From the NCBI GenBank assembly GCA_032191485.1, contig JAVDOI010000010.1, positions 4,535,808-4,599,807 of the forward strand: 64,000 nt of DNA, written 5' to 3'. Shown here in pieces: positions 14,301-24,720 of the stretch (position 1 is its first letter; each line of letters starts with the position of its first letter). Source of the stretch: Leptoclinus maculatus (lineage: Eukaryota > Chordata > Actinopteri > Perciformes > Stichaeidae). The notes under the pieces were generated by a model. The model was not told the origin of the DNA and searched no databases. It saw nothing but the letters and a program-made list of their open reading frames with translations. The translations under genes were made by a program, and so were the position numbers.

Positions 14301-16713
14301 TGTGTTGGAGCCTAACTGTACTATTCACAGGCTCACTGTTTCCCCCTGTTTCCAGTCTTAAGCTAGCTGACCGTCTCCTGGCTCTAACTCATACCTAGGC
14401 TACATCCACATCACTACGTTTCCAATTTGAAACGCATATCTCTTGCTACGCTTACGCCTAGCATCTTCCCTACTCTGGAGTTTTAAAGCCCCAAAAACAA
14501 AGGAGTTTGAAATCAAGTATGCTTAGTACAACACCATAGTACAACACCTTGCTGCCAAAAGGGATATATAATATAGATTAGTATTAATATAATTAATATT
14601 AGAGAAATCCTTAAGTGGGCCATGCTGTACCCAGAGGCGGACTTTCACCACCAGGAGAGTTCAGGGTGTTTTCCACCAGATATTATCAGCTGCAGGTGTT
14701 CTCCTTTTCTGTACAGTAGTTTAATAACATGTCCCAGAGAGTTTGGATATAATCATGGATTTATAACACATACATTCTCAACATTTAGTGATCTGATCCC
14801 ATAGCGAGGACACTGCATCAAAGCAAACCAAATCAGCTCATTGCTTCTTATAGGAAGACGAGAAGCCACAAGATGGCACTGGAGAGCATATTTTCATTGT
14901 TCTAACTCACTGCTAGTATTGTTCATTGTGCTGAAGGACAATCACTCACATCAAGCTCATCGGCAATTCAAAATCAAGACTCTTACCTGTTCAAACTCCC
15001 TGAGTGTGTGGAGCTGAAGAGGAGGAGAGTTGTCTGTTTCATCACTGCACAAATCTAAGCAGAGGGACACAATTCCTTTAATCACTAGTAATTGTGGAAT
15101 CGTGGAAATGATTTTACACAAGCCTACTAGCTATTTTAAAATGAGAGATATGTACCTGTCATGTGACCTGGGATCTTGGATGAAGTCTGCTCTTTCACAG
15201 CACTGTCCAGAGAAACAAAAAAAGGTAGCACACACATTACACATGAGAGAGAGAGAGAGAGAAATAAACCGGCAAAATAAAAAATACCACAGCAGCATAT
15301 CCATCACAACATTTATAGAGGTGTGAATATCAGACACAATAAGCTTTGTGAAAGGCAAGAGCTCTACTGCAAATTAAAAAAGGCACTAAAGCCCTCTCAC
15401 TGAAACAGCATGATCTCATTTGCACCTCTTTAGGGAATTGGGGGTCATCAGGGAGTCCCAGCAGGGGAGAGGAGGGATAGGAGGAGCCACTGAGGGTTAA
15501 AGTTCAACCGAGCCTCTCAGGCCTACCTGCTGTCTACCAACCAAAACCCGAGTTGCAATCAGTAGAACTATTCTTCCCTCTATCTGGTTATAACCGAGTG
15601 ATTGACAAGTAAATAAACCACTGTGAGCACTGACAACAGCCACAGTAGCATTACCACTGTTTAAACAGGACTGCATATCCCTTAGTCCATTGCTCCCCCT
15701 TCCAGTGTCTGTGTGTACATTCCTCTGACAGCTGCTCCATCAGAAAATGTATAGACAGTTGGTGCATGCTGATGGTTTACGAGTTCACCCTGTGGATAAA
15801 TAGTCCACATGCTGCGTCATTGTATCAATATCACTACTTTTTCACTATAAGGCTACTGCTTGGACTGTGCAAATATCAGTGGGATGGTCCATTTATAGTT
15901 ATAGTAAGTCTCCTGTATGTGGGAGGGATTTGGTGATGCAGTAACCTACATACAATACCACACAGTCCATGGAGAATTTGAACTGGAGGGATTGCAATCA
16001 CTTAGTCTGAATTAATAGTAGGCTGACTCTTATACTGTATTTGATGCATAACGTGGGTTGGGATTATTGAAAGTCATTCAATGAGTCATTCTGTTGTGCT
16101 ACCTCAGTACCTGAGTATATAAATCAATTAAATCTTATTTATTACTTCTGGGCCTGCTACATTAAGTGTATCCCAGGCCCTATTGCCCAAAAGCACTTCT
16201 GGGCCCTTTAAATATGTGCTACTGTATTGCAATGCAATGCAATTTGTGCAAAGTAGGCCAAAATTACCCTCCAGAAGCGCGTCCTTGTCCTTATATTTCA
16301 TCAGAAAATTATATTATCAATGCATTTGGGGGAAAATACAGACATCCGGTGCAATGTGGCATCAAAGTTTAAATGTATATCGCCAGTGGCCTCAATAGCA
16401 ATATTCACCGATCCATAAAGCATGCAGATGGCTACTGTGTGTGATACAGCCAGGCCTTTATTACACCGGAGGATGTACGGATGCTTTATGACAGAAGACT
16501 GAAAACATTTGATAGAAAATAACGGCATTGCAACCGAAAGAGGATTTTAATTCCAACCCAGGTTGTAAACCCGGGTCGTGTTTTGTTAAAATACCCATTG
16601 AGCACTATGGACTTCCGCTGCGGTGTCACCCCCACACACAATCGGCTAAAAATGCCTCCTCACCTTTCAGACTCTCCCCAGATTTGCTCCGGCGGCGATG
16701 AGCTCCAATCCAT
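3337..16713 (-). CDS. pde4dip: Myomegalin-type centrosomal coiled-coil protein, 5' part (8 coding exons; continues off left edge)
   Basis: Myomegalin scaffolds phosphodiesterase/PKA and gamma-tubulin complexes at the centrosome and Golgi. Coding exons in transcript order are 16713-16664, 15202-15156, 15054-14987, 10682-10572, 6546-6470, 4497-4374, 4289-3975 and 3390-3337. All have GT-AG borders, and the phases join into one 282-residue open frame starting MDWSSSPPEQIWG. Residues about 56-115 are the CM1 motif (core LKKENFSLKLRIYFLEER), the gamma-tubulin complex-activating segment of the centrosomin/CDK5RAP2/myomegalin family. It is followed by IELKVEVESLK and NEAELQRR...ERQQEI, as in human PDE4DIP. 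Later exons are coiled coil with a Ser/Thr/Pro-rich linker (SILSPSNTNKD). The QKYEES wording and the MSNGYRTLSQ alternative start favour myomegalin over CDK5RAP2. A third fish paralog of the family is possible. The start is the only ATG in frame before the first donor. The 3' exons are outside the window. Confidence 0.88.
3580..3631 (+). repeat. 3' tail of a teleost retroposon (ATTTCCCCC...GGGGATCAATA)
   Basis: The bases around 3588-3605 read ATTTCCCCCGCTGGGGATCA and then AATACAGG followed by TTATCTTATCTTA. This matches the widespread fish retroposon tail in which a short C/G hairpin is followed by GATCAATAAAGT and a tetranucleotide run. A related tail occurs at 52861-52910. Only the extreme 3' end is recognisable. 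Confidence 0.5.
6003..6211. repeat. Facing (GT)n and (CA)n microsatellites forming an inverted pair
   Basis: About 25 GT repeats (6003-6053) and about 27 CA repeats (6157-6211) face each other across roughly 100 bases of unique sequence, within an intron of the myomegalin gene. The two tracts are complementary, so a transcript of either strand could fold into a long hairpin. Confidence 0.93.
8264..8303. repeat. (GT)n microsatellite
   Basis: About 20 GT dinucleotides in the large intron of the myomegalin gene between the CM1 exon and the next exon. The apparent Val-Cys open frame here is an artefact of the repeat. Confidence 0.93.
8670..8850 (+). repeat. Teleost interspersed repeat (GATATTCAATTTACAAT ... 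TTATCAAAATAG family)
   Basis: The segment reads AAAGATATTCAATTTACAAT, then an A/G-rich AAAGCAGCAAA block, GAGAAGCTGGAA, and ends with TTATCAAAATAGCTGATGATTAG and a TCGATC terminus. The same word order recurs at 29480-29580, at 63940-64000 and in reverse at 49920-50058. It therefore belongs to a dispersed family common in fish, whose formal name I cannot assign. Confidence 0.6.
10572..10712 (-). CDS. pde4dip: Alternative first exon of the myomegalin gene (MSNGYRTLSQ start reading into the CM1 exon)
   Basis: The CM1 exon (10682-10572) is open upstream through its own splice acceptor. An ATG at 10712-10710 (context GCC before the ATG) encodes MSNGYRTLSQ and runs directly into HLNDLKKENF. From memory, human PDE4DIP has isoforms that begin with this same decapeptide followed by HLND. 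This sequence would be intronic if only the 16.7 kb start were used, so conservation of its reading frame suggests an intronic promoter making a shorter myomegalin. The acceptor AG lies inside the Ser-Gln codons of the alternative exon. The same bases therefore serve as coding sequence in one transcript and as splice site in the other. No TATA box was identified. Confidence 0.75.
10837..10863 (-). repeat. Partial duplicate of the alternative myomegalin start (MSNGYRTL)
   Basis: Reading the minus strand from 10863 gives ATG TCT AAC GGT TAC CGG ACT CTA ACA, i.e. MSNGYRTLT. This repeats the functional-looking MSNGYRTLS of 10712-10686. Eighteen bases are identical between 10696-10713 and 10847-10864, and several of the remaining differences are synonymous (CGG/CGT, CTA/TTG). 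The frame then runs through DGHAMTVAVL to a stop, with no usable donor at the equivalent place. It looks like a local duplication of the alternative first exon about 150 bp upstream, probably not translated into myomegalin. Confidence 0.6.
11790..12215. repeat. Teleost interspersed repeat rich in AAGTAAAAGTAC / TACTTAAGTA
   Basis: The stretch contains TTACTTAAGTAAAAGTACAG near its start, then CAGCTGTCAGAAAAATGTA, then CTCCAAATTGTACTTAAGTA near its end. These are hallmarks of a very common teleost element with AGTGGTGGAA...CTTAAGTAC termini. A second copy is at 17206-17620. I recall this as a non-autonomous DNA element but cannot name the family. Confidence 0.6.
14075..14400. repeat. Teleost interspersed repeat (TTAGCTTAGCATAAAGACTGG family), diverged copy
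   Basis: The stretch carries CTTATTCCCTTT, a TAGCTTTGCATAGCATAAAA block, AGAAGTGTAAAAACAACG, and TTTCCCCCTGTTTCCAGTCT followed by TAAGCTAGCTGACC. Similar blocks occur at 49240-49900 and 54240-54460. The consensus word GCTTAGCATAAAGACTGGA is seen intact at 49701. This is a common dispersed fish repeat and shows no coding capacity. Confidence 0.6.
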
Positions 16714-17205
16714 ATAGGCTATTCCTTCAGTCAACGGGCATCCATGCCGGTGAGCCGCTGCCTTCAAATCACTCGTCCATTATTTAATTCTTAGAGAAAA
16801 CACAACCACACAGGAACATGTCGATGATGAGCGCGGTCCAGCATCCGCACACCGCTCAGGTCTGGAGGGGGTGTGTGTGTGTGTGTGGATGCGCGCCCTG
16901 AGAAATGAAAGCAGGGATGTTACAGAGCCCCCATCCCACAGAGCAGAAACCCTGCTGTTCAACCAGCCCACCACTATAAACCGAGAGGAACAATATGCTG
17001 CTTCACAAGGGAAAACGATACATCCTTCAAAATAATGAACCGAACATTTCCTGATTTAACTGAAGACAGCTGCATTTTCCAAAATAAAAGTACCACAACC
17101 ATGTTTCAAAGGACAAATTTACATTGAGACAGAACAAAATGCAAATTTTAGTAGCAGAATGCATTAATCAGATATGAACAGATGGGAAATAACAATGCAC
17201 TCTAA
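16714..17205. promoter_or_regulatory. 5' flank and presumed promoter of the myomegalin gene
   Basis: This stretch lies directly upstream of the long-form ATG at 16713 on the minus strand. It is richer in G+C and CpG than its surroundings (for example GATGCGCGCCCTGAG near 16888) and contains a short GT tract at 16871-16886. Position and composition suggest the 5' UTR and promoter. I see no TATA box and cannot place the transcription start. Confidence 0.35.
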
Positions 17206-17620
17206 ACAGTAGTGGTGGAAGTACTTTACTTAAGTACAACATGATAGAAAAAGTAATTTATGTAAAGTCTGACTTAAGTAAAAATATAGTACCTTTACTA
17301 AGAAATAAAGTAGTCATTATGCAGCAGAATGGCCACTGACAGACTTTTGTTATTATCATTATTTATATTGTATATATGATGCACAAGAAGGATTTGAATG
17401 TTGTAGCTGAGGTGAAGCTAGTTCACTATTGGGCAGTTAAGTTAGCTATGCTGCATTTTCTAAGATTCTCACATGTTTTGATTGTAAAGATTCATCATTA
17501 GTTCAAGCAGTCAAATATTAACTACACCATGCAGTATTTCCATTTGGTATGGAGTACAAGCAGAAAATGGAAATTCTCAAGTAAAGTAGCCTACACTAAA
17601 TACTACACCATTCTTAATTG
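17206..17620. repeat. Teleost interspersed repeat (AGTGGTGGAAGTACTTTACTTAAGTAC), second copy
   Basis: The segment starts AGTAGTGGTGGAAGTACTTT followed by ACTTAAGTAC, and ends with AAATTCTCAAGTAAAGTAG. This is the layout of the same family as at 11790-12215. The middle is AT-rich with no open frame of interest. Confidence 0.6.
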
Positions 17621-17875
17621 GAGAATAAACATTTGTTTTAACTGCAAACAGAAAGCCTAAGGTTGCATTTCAATATAATCCCATTATCTCTCCTCTAGTT
17701 TCTAATTTTAACACAATGATTGCAACATACTTTGAAAACTGTTTCAACACTATTGTGCCCTCTAATGATAGGCCGCATCCTTCAAAACAAGTCTCTGTAT
17801 TTGATTTTTCCACAAACTTGTTTTCAAACAAAATCTTTCTGAGACCGAACAACAAACAGTTGTTTATAGGCCTTA

Positions 17876-18460
17876 AAAATAAATAATAATAATTATAATA
17901 ATTTTTTAATTTTTTTTAATTTTACTTTTTTTCCACCAGCAAAAAAAAAAAAAAAACGTTTGGTGCATCCATCTGTAACCATAACACTGACCAGATTTTG
18001 AGTAGTCGAAATTATGAGATACTTTAACACAACAGTCATAGAAGCAGCTATGACATATGAATGGATTGTGAGTACATTGAAGACTTCTTTAAAACGCGGC
18101 TTTACAACACATGAAATACAGATGATGTTTCACATGGATTTTTTTTTTTTAGTGATCTTTTTTTTTTTTTTGCTGGCAGGAATGGGCTTCCATACATAGC
18201 TGCTTCTATGACTGTTGTGTTAAAGTATCTCATAATTTCGACTTTCTATAGCAACTGGAAAAATCTGGTCAGTGTTATGGTTACAGATGGATGCACCAAA
18301 AGTTTTTTTTTTATTTTGCTGGTGGAAAAAAAGTAAAATAAAAAAAAAATAAAAATTATTATAATTATTATTTTTTTTTTGTGAATTACATTTTCTTTTC
18401 TTTTTTTAAGTTACTATTTATTTTTTTATTTTTTTAGTGATCTTATTTTTTTAAAATTTT
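17876..18460. mobile_element. Fold-back (head-to-head) remnant of a TIR transposon
   Basis: The left arm (about 17935-18052) contains TTGGTGCATCCATCTGTAAC, CATAACACTGACCAGATTTT and a GAAATTATGAGATACTTTAA block. The right arm (about 18195-18346) is the reverse complement of the same blocks. Between them sits the terminal word GCTGGCAGGAATGGGCTTCC followed by ATA, at about 18172-18194. A full-length relative is at 58141-58894. The locus looks like one truncated copy joined to a second copy in opposite orientation, giving a long palindrome. No transposase is encoded, so it would be non-autonomous. The TGGAAG tip flanked by TA in the 58 kb copy suggests a Tc1/mariner-type MITE. Confidence 0.7.
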
Positions 18461-19686
18461 GTTTAGTGAACTTTTCCCCAGTGAAATATAAATTCAAACA
18501 CTGTAAAGTTCTGTGAGATCCTACTCAGCTGTTATCTATCAGGTTGCAGAAGCTGCTGATTGTTTATTTATTGTAGATAGTGTCATTGACTCGGGGGTGC
18601 TGCTCTGAAAGAGTAAGGGGATTAGGTGGGACAAAGTTAATAAGATCATGTCATTGTTCGCTTTGGCAGTCAGTCACAGCAGGAGGATGTGAGCGGGGGT
18701 ACAGCTTTGGTAATCTTGTTGGAGGCAACATAACCAAGAATCATTTCTCTGACCTAATAAAGGTCCAAAAATATCAAAGCTAAGAAGTTCTGTTTCACAC
18801 TAACTTCTTATTGGAAGACTATTTGGTTGTCACCTCTAAAACCACCACATTCACATGAGCCTGAAGGGGTTGCCTTGACAGTATCAGGTGTGGTGGTTTG
18901 TAGTTTATGGGCACATTTTTAGCATGGCGCCCTCTCCTGGAGCGGTGGTGCCACAACTCCTTCAGATGTGTGTTTGTGCTGCCAAGTTCTAACAACCCAA
19001 GCTTTGACCTTTCTGTGTGCAGACAATCGCTGAAGACTTCTGTTTGTGCTATAATTTAATATAAAGTGACTTTCTGATTATATCTATATGGTACATTCAG
19101 ATACTTAATACAGATTTAAATAACACCAATGTGGGCATCTGACTGAGTACATTGAATATATATATAAATATATAAATGAATAATGAACTGAAAACATTTT
19201 TCCACCTGTGTTTATTAAAATTGGGCTACTCTGCAATAGCTACACTTGATACACTTCACTTTACATTAACACTTTTCATAGACGCACTACAGATGAGACA
19301 TGGTTTTTATTCTTATCAGTCATTTCCACAAAAAAAAGTAATGCAAGCTTAAACGTTTAAAAGAATCTTTAGCATAAATGAAGGCATATTTAGTCTTTTT
19401 TTAATCTCTTTTTCTTATATCTGTAATGTGGTTCCTGTGTATTACTGCAAGTCCGCTGCAATGACCTCGATAGACACTAGATGTCCTCTGGAGACCACTG
19501 TGCACTCAGGCATTCAGCACCTCCAGCCAGAGACACCTCCTGTGTCTATCACAAGACATTTACAGCCTTAACGCTTCATTACAGCCATTCACTTCACATC
19601 TCAGTCATCTCAGTACGATCGTACCAGATACAGACGATCCAGCTACATTAACAACAAGTCTCTAATCTGATGTCATCTTCTTTTTC
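18461..19686. other. Intergenic, includes presumed 3' UTR of the 143-aa membrane protein gene
   Basis: No coding region was found. On the minus strand, AATAAA poly(A) signals occur at 19306-19311 and 19211-19216, about 380-475 bases after the stop at 19687, and probably end the transcript of the small membrane protein gene. The rest is unique-looking DNA. Confidence 0.45.
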
Positions 19687-20255
19687 CTAAATCCTCTTGT
19701 CAAAGACCACACGGGGTCCCGACTTGCTCCCCGGAGGTTCTGCAGAGATGATCCAGATGGCGGGGGCTTGCATGAGGTCCCCGTCAAACATCTTGTTCTC
19801 CTCGGCCCGGGCCAACGCCTCTAGTTCTGGGGAGGTTTCTGGGCACCAGTCTGCCACAAACTTATCTTTGGCCTCACAATAGTTCACCACCACTTCATCA
19901 GGCTGCACCCCAAGCACCCAGTCTAGAAAACAGAAAGAGAGGGAAAGAGAGACAGAGTCGATGCAAGAGAAGAGCTGTGAGTGATGATTCTTAATAGCAG
20001 AAACAGACACTTTGAGTATCTTAAAGGGAGGGAAGGACCAGTAGGCTACAGTAACAAACCTGCAATGTCATGAACGAGGTCCATGATGAGGTGACCGATG
20101 ATGGCATAAAGAACACCGATCACGACACAGATGGCCATGATCAGGTAGAGGACATAGTTAGGCAGGTGGATAGCATCCCGAGAGGGAGGTATGTAGCTCT
20201 CAAACAACACCGTCCCATCGTCCTCCCTGTAACGGACATTTAAGTTGTCCTCCAT
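19687..20255 (-). CDS. Small single-pass membrane protein A (143 aa, 2 coding exons), paralog of the gene at 21808-22636
   Basis: The coding exons are 20255-20060 and 19922-19687, joined at a phase-1 GT-AG intron, and give 143 residues starting MEDNLNVRYRED. An in-frame TTG ten codons upstream is not used, because the ATG at 20255 has a strong context (GTG before, G after). Residues 19-31 are ESYIPPSRDAIHL, followed by one hydrophobic segment (about 33-56). After it comes GHLIMDLVHDIADWVLG and a polar tail of about 70 residues ending VVFDKRI. No signal peptide is evident. The family was not recognised. The protein shares the YIPP-RDAI-LP block, the membrane segment and the HLI-DL-HD-ADW-LG block with protein B. 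It is therefore a tandem duplicate with a divergent C-terminus. Membrane location is inferred; the role is unknown. Confidence 0.82.
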
Positions 20256-20779
20256 CACCTCCGTATGCTGTCTGAGAGTCTTCAAAGCTGCTGTCAGCCT
20301 GGGAATCCACTTAATATCTCAGAGTCGTCGCTGTATCAAAAGAAGCCGGCACAAAGGTCTCATCTTACAAAGCGCAAAAGGATCAGGAGGAAATACTTAA
20401 TTACATAATGTAACACAATGAACATACATTATACTTTCAACAAAAGTTTTGCATGCAGAACGTGAATAAAAAACGTCTACATTGCAGCAAAGCAGCAGGC
20501 AACAGTCCTCCAATTCACTGGGTGTCTTCACACTCCTGGCAACACTCAGCAAGTAAGACTTTAAATTAAAAGTACAGCTACATCTTTCACCCTGACAAGT
20601 TTTTAATTTAGTTTCGCTGTACCTATCTGTTTGCTTGTGGAGCTACGCAGATGAAAACTAGATTAGCTGCAGCAGCTTGAGGTAGTCAAGGTCAGAGGAA
20701 TGACGCTGCGAGCACAGTTTTCCTAATGAGAATTTACCTGATGCATTATAGAAAAGCATGCACATCTATCTATTTATCG

Positions 20780-20804
20780 TTCTATATAGGCCTATGTATC
20801 TTTG

Positions 20805-20859
<55 letters not shown>

Positions 20860-20862
20860 TTA
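20780..20862. repeat. (TATC)n microsatellite
   Basis: About 14 near-perfect TATC/CTAT tetranucleotides at 20808-20860, preceded by degenerate units, in the intergenic space between the two small membrane protein genes. Confidence 0.95.
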
Positions 20863-21807
20863 CATCATTATCCAATAGTATTTAATATGACTCATGTACA
20901 GTAATCCATGACATAAATAAGGTCACTGGCCAGGTATTAGAGGAAGGTAAGATGGATTAAAGGACAAGGACAAGACATAACAGCACTCTTGTTTTATTCG
21001 GTTGTTTCCTGGAGAGAAGCTAAATCCAACACCAGAACAGATCAAACTGACATGTTTCTTTGTCCACGATACATTACAGCAACATGTGTGACGTAATGGC
21101 AAAATGCAGGTTATGACCGTTTTGGTGAAGAAAATGCACAGAAATGACAATACATATGCAATTTTACTAAGCTTTCTTGATATTTACATGGAAGTTATAC
21201 ATATATAGTCATATACATACATACATACATATATAATCTTTGGATTGAAATGTCAGTTTTTTAAATGAAATATATTTATACAGTTCACATCAACATTTTG
21301 AAGTTTACGTGGTGCATAATTAAATTATTTTAGCATGAGAAAAAAACGTTTGGGCAGCGAACAGTGATATAGTGCAATATATTTGGAATGACTGACATAA
21401 TGGGCCATGTTTACATACATTTTCTATAAGTAATCAAGGTAAGCATTTGTTTCTTAGCAAAATGAGTACAAACTGTAAATGTTGAGCAACATGTATTTTA
21501 TATAAAACAAAAATGACTTAGCATTATGCATCACTACAGCAAAGATGCAACACTAATCACTGCACTGAAATGAGATATGCAACCAAAGCTGAATGCTAAA
21601 GTGAAAACTCAAAGGGAAGTGGCATAAGGGGTCACGGGGCAGGTGATGGTCACACTATGAATAGATATTTGTTTTTCTATGTATGATGCAGCAATGGAGC
21701 TTCTCAGTGGAGGAGGGATGGATGGACGACCCCAGCCTCCGTCTCCCTGGTAGAAACCGGGCAGCAGTCCGTCCTTTTCCATCTGCAGCCTGTCTCTCTC
21801 CATCAGC
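20863..21807. other. Intergenic, presumed 3' UTR of small membrane protein B
   Basis: No gene was recognised on either strand. A minus-strand AATAAA is present at 20993-20998, about 810 bases after the stop codon at 21808, and could end that transcript. The sequence is AT-rich with an ATAC tetranucleotide tract near 21215. Confidence 0.4.
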
Positions 21808-22636
21808 TTAAATGCTCAGTCGGCGCTCTTCTTCTATTTCTGCTCTCCCTTCCTCTGAATCATCCTCCACTGGTTTGGGGCCAAGAATCCAGTCTGTGAG
21901 GAGAAAAACATGTTAGAATGAAAGTAAATGATTGTCTGTGACTTCTTAGTGTGTCTTTTAAAGGGGCACTCTGCCAATTTTACATATGAACTTCAGTTTA
22001 CTTGTCATGGAGCCTGAGGATCCAGTGTTTTGGGGCCTAAAATTCTGGATAGTTTGGCCTCCCAACTTTGTGGAAGTGCAATCAAAAATCAGCAGAGTAC
22101 CCCTTTGTTACTTTAGCAGCACTAATCAGTTTTTGGCAATCACCTTGATGGTATAACAAAGAAACAGTTGGGAAGGTTGACCTTTGCACACAAACCTCAG
22201 GGTTAATGTGAAGGAGAGTCATCAAACAACATGGTCACCCAAAAGGGGAAAAAGGCAAAGACAAAACACGGATGCAGCCTTGGTGCAAGAGCTCATGAAG
22301 GAAAAAGGACTCAAAGACACCAGATTGGAGAGAGTGATGGGAAGGAGACACCAGCCGGGGGTTACCTGCTAGGTCATGTAATAGATCATTAATCAGATGT
22401 CCCACTATGGCGTATGTGGCCACTATTACCAAAACCACCCCGACTAGGACATAGATCACATTGCGCGGTAGAGTTATAGCATCTCTCGCCGGCGGTATGT
22501 AGTCCACGAAATAGGCCTCCTCCTCCTTCCTCCTGGACAGCTGGAGGAGCTGTCGGTGCTCAAACACCAGCTGTGTGAGGTTCAAAAGCAGAGCTCCTCC
22601 TGAGGCGTTTAGGGAGACAACTGGTTGTTGGTTCAT
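21808..22636 (-). CDS. Small single-pass membrane protein B (118 aa, 2 coding exons), paralog of protein A
   Basis: The coding exons are 22636-22366 and 21893-21808, joined by a phase-1 intron at exactly the same place as in protein A (after HDLA, before DWILG). The product is 118 residues starting MNQQPVVSLNAS. The N-terminal 45 residues are polar/amphipathic and carry Asn-Xaa-Ser/Thr sites (N10-A-S, N19-L-T). Next come VDYIPPARDAITLP, a membrane segment (about 59-82) and GHLINDLLHDLADWILG. A short acidic tail follows, with EDDSEEGRAEIEEERR and a final LSI. The core matches protein A (YIPP-RDAI-LP, GHLI-DL-HD-ADW-LG), but the tail is much shorter and acidic. The family was not recognised. 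It lies between protein A and two still smaller membrane proteins, all on the same strand. Confidence 0.82.
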
Positions 22637-23889
22637 GGTTTTAGAAGTTGTTTTTTACAAGTTGATACTGATGGTGTGTTCAAGGAACGTGGTGAAGCTT
22701 TGGGGCTGTTTCTTTGGGTGATTTATTGTCTTCTTGCAGGTCCAAGCTCCTTTGCCGCACTGTGAAAACTTGAATAACGGATGGAAAAGGTGCATCAGAG
22801 ACGAGGAGGAACAGTAAGATTTTAACATTTTATTATTTCCTGAAGTTGGGAAGAGGGATTGATGAAAGATGGTTGAATAATGAAAACACGGTTTCTTGTA
22901 AGTGACAGCGCTTTGCCACAAAATAGTGCTTCAGAAAATCTAGTTCACCAGACAAGAAAAATGTGATACCATAAGTGTGCCAACTGTCCTAATCTTTTGT
23001 CTAGACTTAAATCCCAGAATTCGTCCTTCTAGTGTTTTGGAGAGGGGCTCTCGGCCAAACTTCCAGGGGAGCGAGGAGTGTGAGACGGACCAGAGGTGAA
23101 TATGGGACAGACGGAGTTAATAGGATTGAGTCTGTCACAGGGCAATATCAGCTTTCCATCTGCAGGGATTAGAGATATAAACTAAGAGAGGTGGACAGTA
23201 ATACGGCAAAGAGGCTTATGGTCCTCCGTGACTAAGTTGCATATATATATATATATATATGAAACATACATTACAGTAAACCCAGTTTATCTTGGGTTTA
23301 AAGTGTCATCACTTTATGGATATCCCATGCTTTGAAATTATTCCAAGCACAGCAGGTCTACTTTTATATTCTGTATATTTCCTGTCACATAATTCACAGA
23401 TGTTTTCACGGCTTATTTCTTGCTTGATCACAGAGCAGATGCTGATATTTCAAAATATGACCAGTAAATATCCCCATGGGTATAACTAAATCATCAAATG
23501 ACAAAGAACAAACATATTGACTCTCTTTCTAATATAGGATGAGAAAATTAAATGTTGATGAAATAAGGAAGTTTTAGGATATTATGGTGAAGTTGTATGA
23601 CTCCTTACCTCGTAATCAAGACTACAGATACTGCTCCACAGATGTTTTCTTTGACTTGTAAATGAAAGGACTTCCACATTGGCATGTGTCGTACACAAAC
23701 GGCTCTGGAAATAACCACAAGCACAGTCCAGAAAGTTAAGGTCATGCAAACAAAAAGTGACTGCTCTATCACAGCAAACTCAAAAAACCCACAATCAGTG
23801 ATGAAGTGGGCAGGTACACAGTGATCCAAAAATAAGCTCTCCTCCTCTCAGATCTTCTCGGTTGGAGCATCGGGATGTAAAATTCTCCT
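22637..23889. other. Intergenic/5' UTR region without recognised gene
   Basis: Contains a TA run at 23239-23260 and otherwise unique-looking DNA. The open frames seen lack splice context or similarity. Part may be 5' UTR of protein B and 3' UTR of the 49-aa gene. Confidence 0.4.
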
Positions 23890-24039
23890 CTACGCTTTAG
23901 AGTCATTTTCTTTTGGTGGCTCGGGAACTTTGCAAAACTGAGAAACAAGAAATTGCCATTCTATGAAGGTGATGGCAACACTCGCAAAGACGATGAACCA
24001 AGAGACCGGGTGCAGACCAAAATAGAAGACGTGCGTCAT
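23890..24039 (-). CDS. Putative 49-aa single-pass membrane micropeptide C
   Basis: The ATG at 24039 (context ACAAC before, A at -3) starts MTHVFYFGLHPVSWFIVFAS and ends KENDSKA. Residues about 12-34 form one hydrophobic helix with aromatic residues and a single acidic residue (E27). The tail is short and polar with a PEPPKE motif. The frame is open further upstream, but that part lacks membrane-protein character, so I chose the internal ATG. The segment W28-Q-F-L-V-S33 plus the K/PEP tail resembles W21-A-F-I-L-S26 plus the EPEDKPKK tail of the neighbouring 47-aa frame, which argues that both are real and related. Family not recognised. Alternative view: a chance frame in a UTR. Confidence 0.55.
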   Translation of the reverse strand: MTHVFYFGLHPVSWFIVFASVAITFIEWQFLVSQFCKVPEPPKENDSKA

Positions 24040-24720
24040 GTTGTGTAGAAGTTGAAAGGATGATAAACTTGGTTGGAAAACAAGTCTTCCCGTAAACAAG
24101 GAACCAGATGAAAAAAAAGAAGAATGAACAAATTGGAAGAATGGGTGTAATGAAAAAGCAGTGTGATGTCTCTGATTGCGTCTGTCTGAATGTGATGAGG
24201 CTGTCAGGAGAGTCAGGCTGTCTGTGTCAGCATCTTTAGTAATCCATGATAGGATTTGCTTGACACTGTCGCTGTCACCGGCAACACCTTTTAACTGAGT
24301 AAGCAGACAGCAAAACAGAAGACAGAGCATTCATTTAGCATCAGCTGAGGTACCAGTTGACACTGAAGTGTGGTGCAGTTTTCTACAGCTGATTCACACT
24401 GTAAGCCACAAATCCGAGTGCAAGACAATCCGCAGATAAGCAAACATGCAATTTAATGTATTTTCCTACACTAAAGTTTTAGAAAAATCTCAGGCATTAC
24501 CTGTAAGACGGATTTTCTCTTTCACTTGCAGGATCCATTCAGTTCAGTAAGAAGTGTAAGTTATTTTCCAAGTCCTCTCCAGGTGACACAGACAAGCAGA
24601 TCCATTGCAAAATTAGACTCCACAGAAAGCACTAGAAGCTGAACAGCTCTTGCGTCACTAAGCAAAATAAAAACCCAAGACACCCAATAAAGAAGTCAGT
24701 CCATATTGACTGTGACTCCC

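Noticed and set aside
20256..20285. Earlier start (MKTLRQHTEV) for small membrane protein A
   Set aside because: The first codon there is TTG. The ATG ten codons downstream is the normal start.
20800..20862. Regularly spaced short repeats as a CRISPR array
   Set aside because: The unit is a 4-base microsatellite without spacers, in a vertebrate genome.
24040..24330. N-terminal extension of the 49-aa frame to 146 codons
   Set aside because: The extension lacks conserved or domain-like character and looks like 5' UTR or intron. The internal ATG has a good context and directly precedes the membrane segment.
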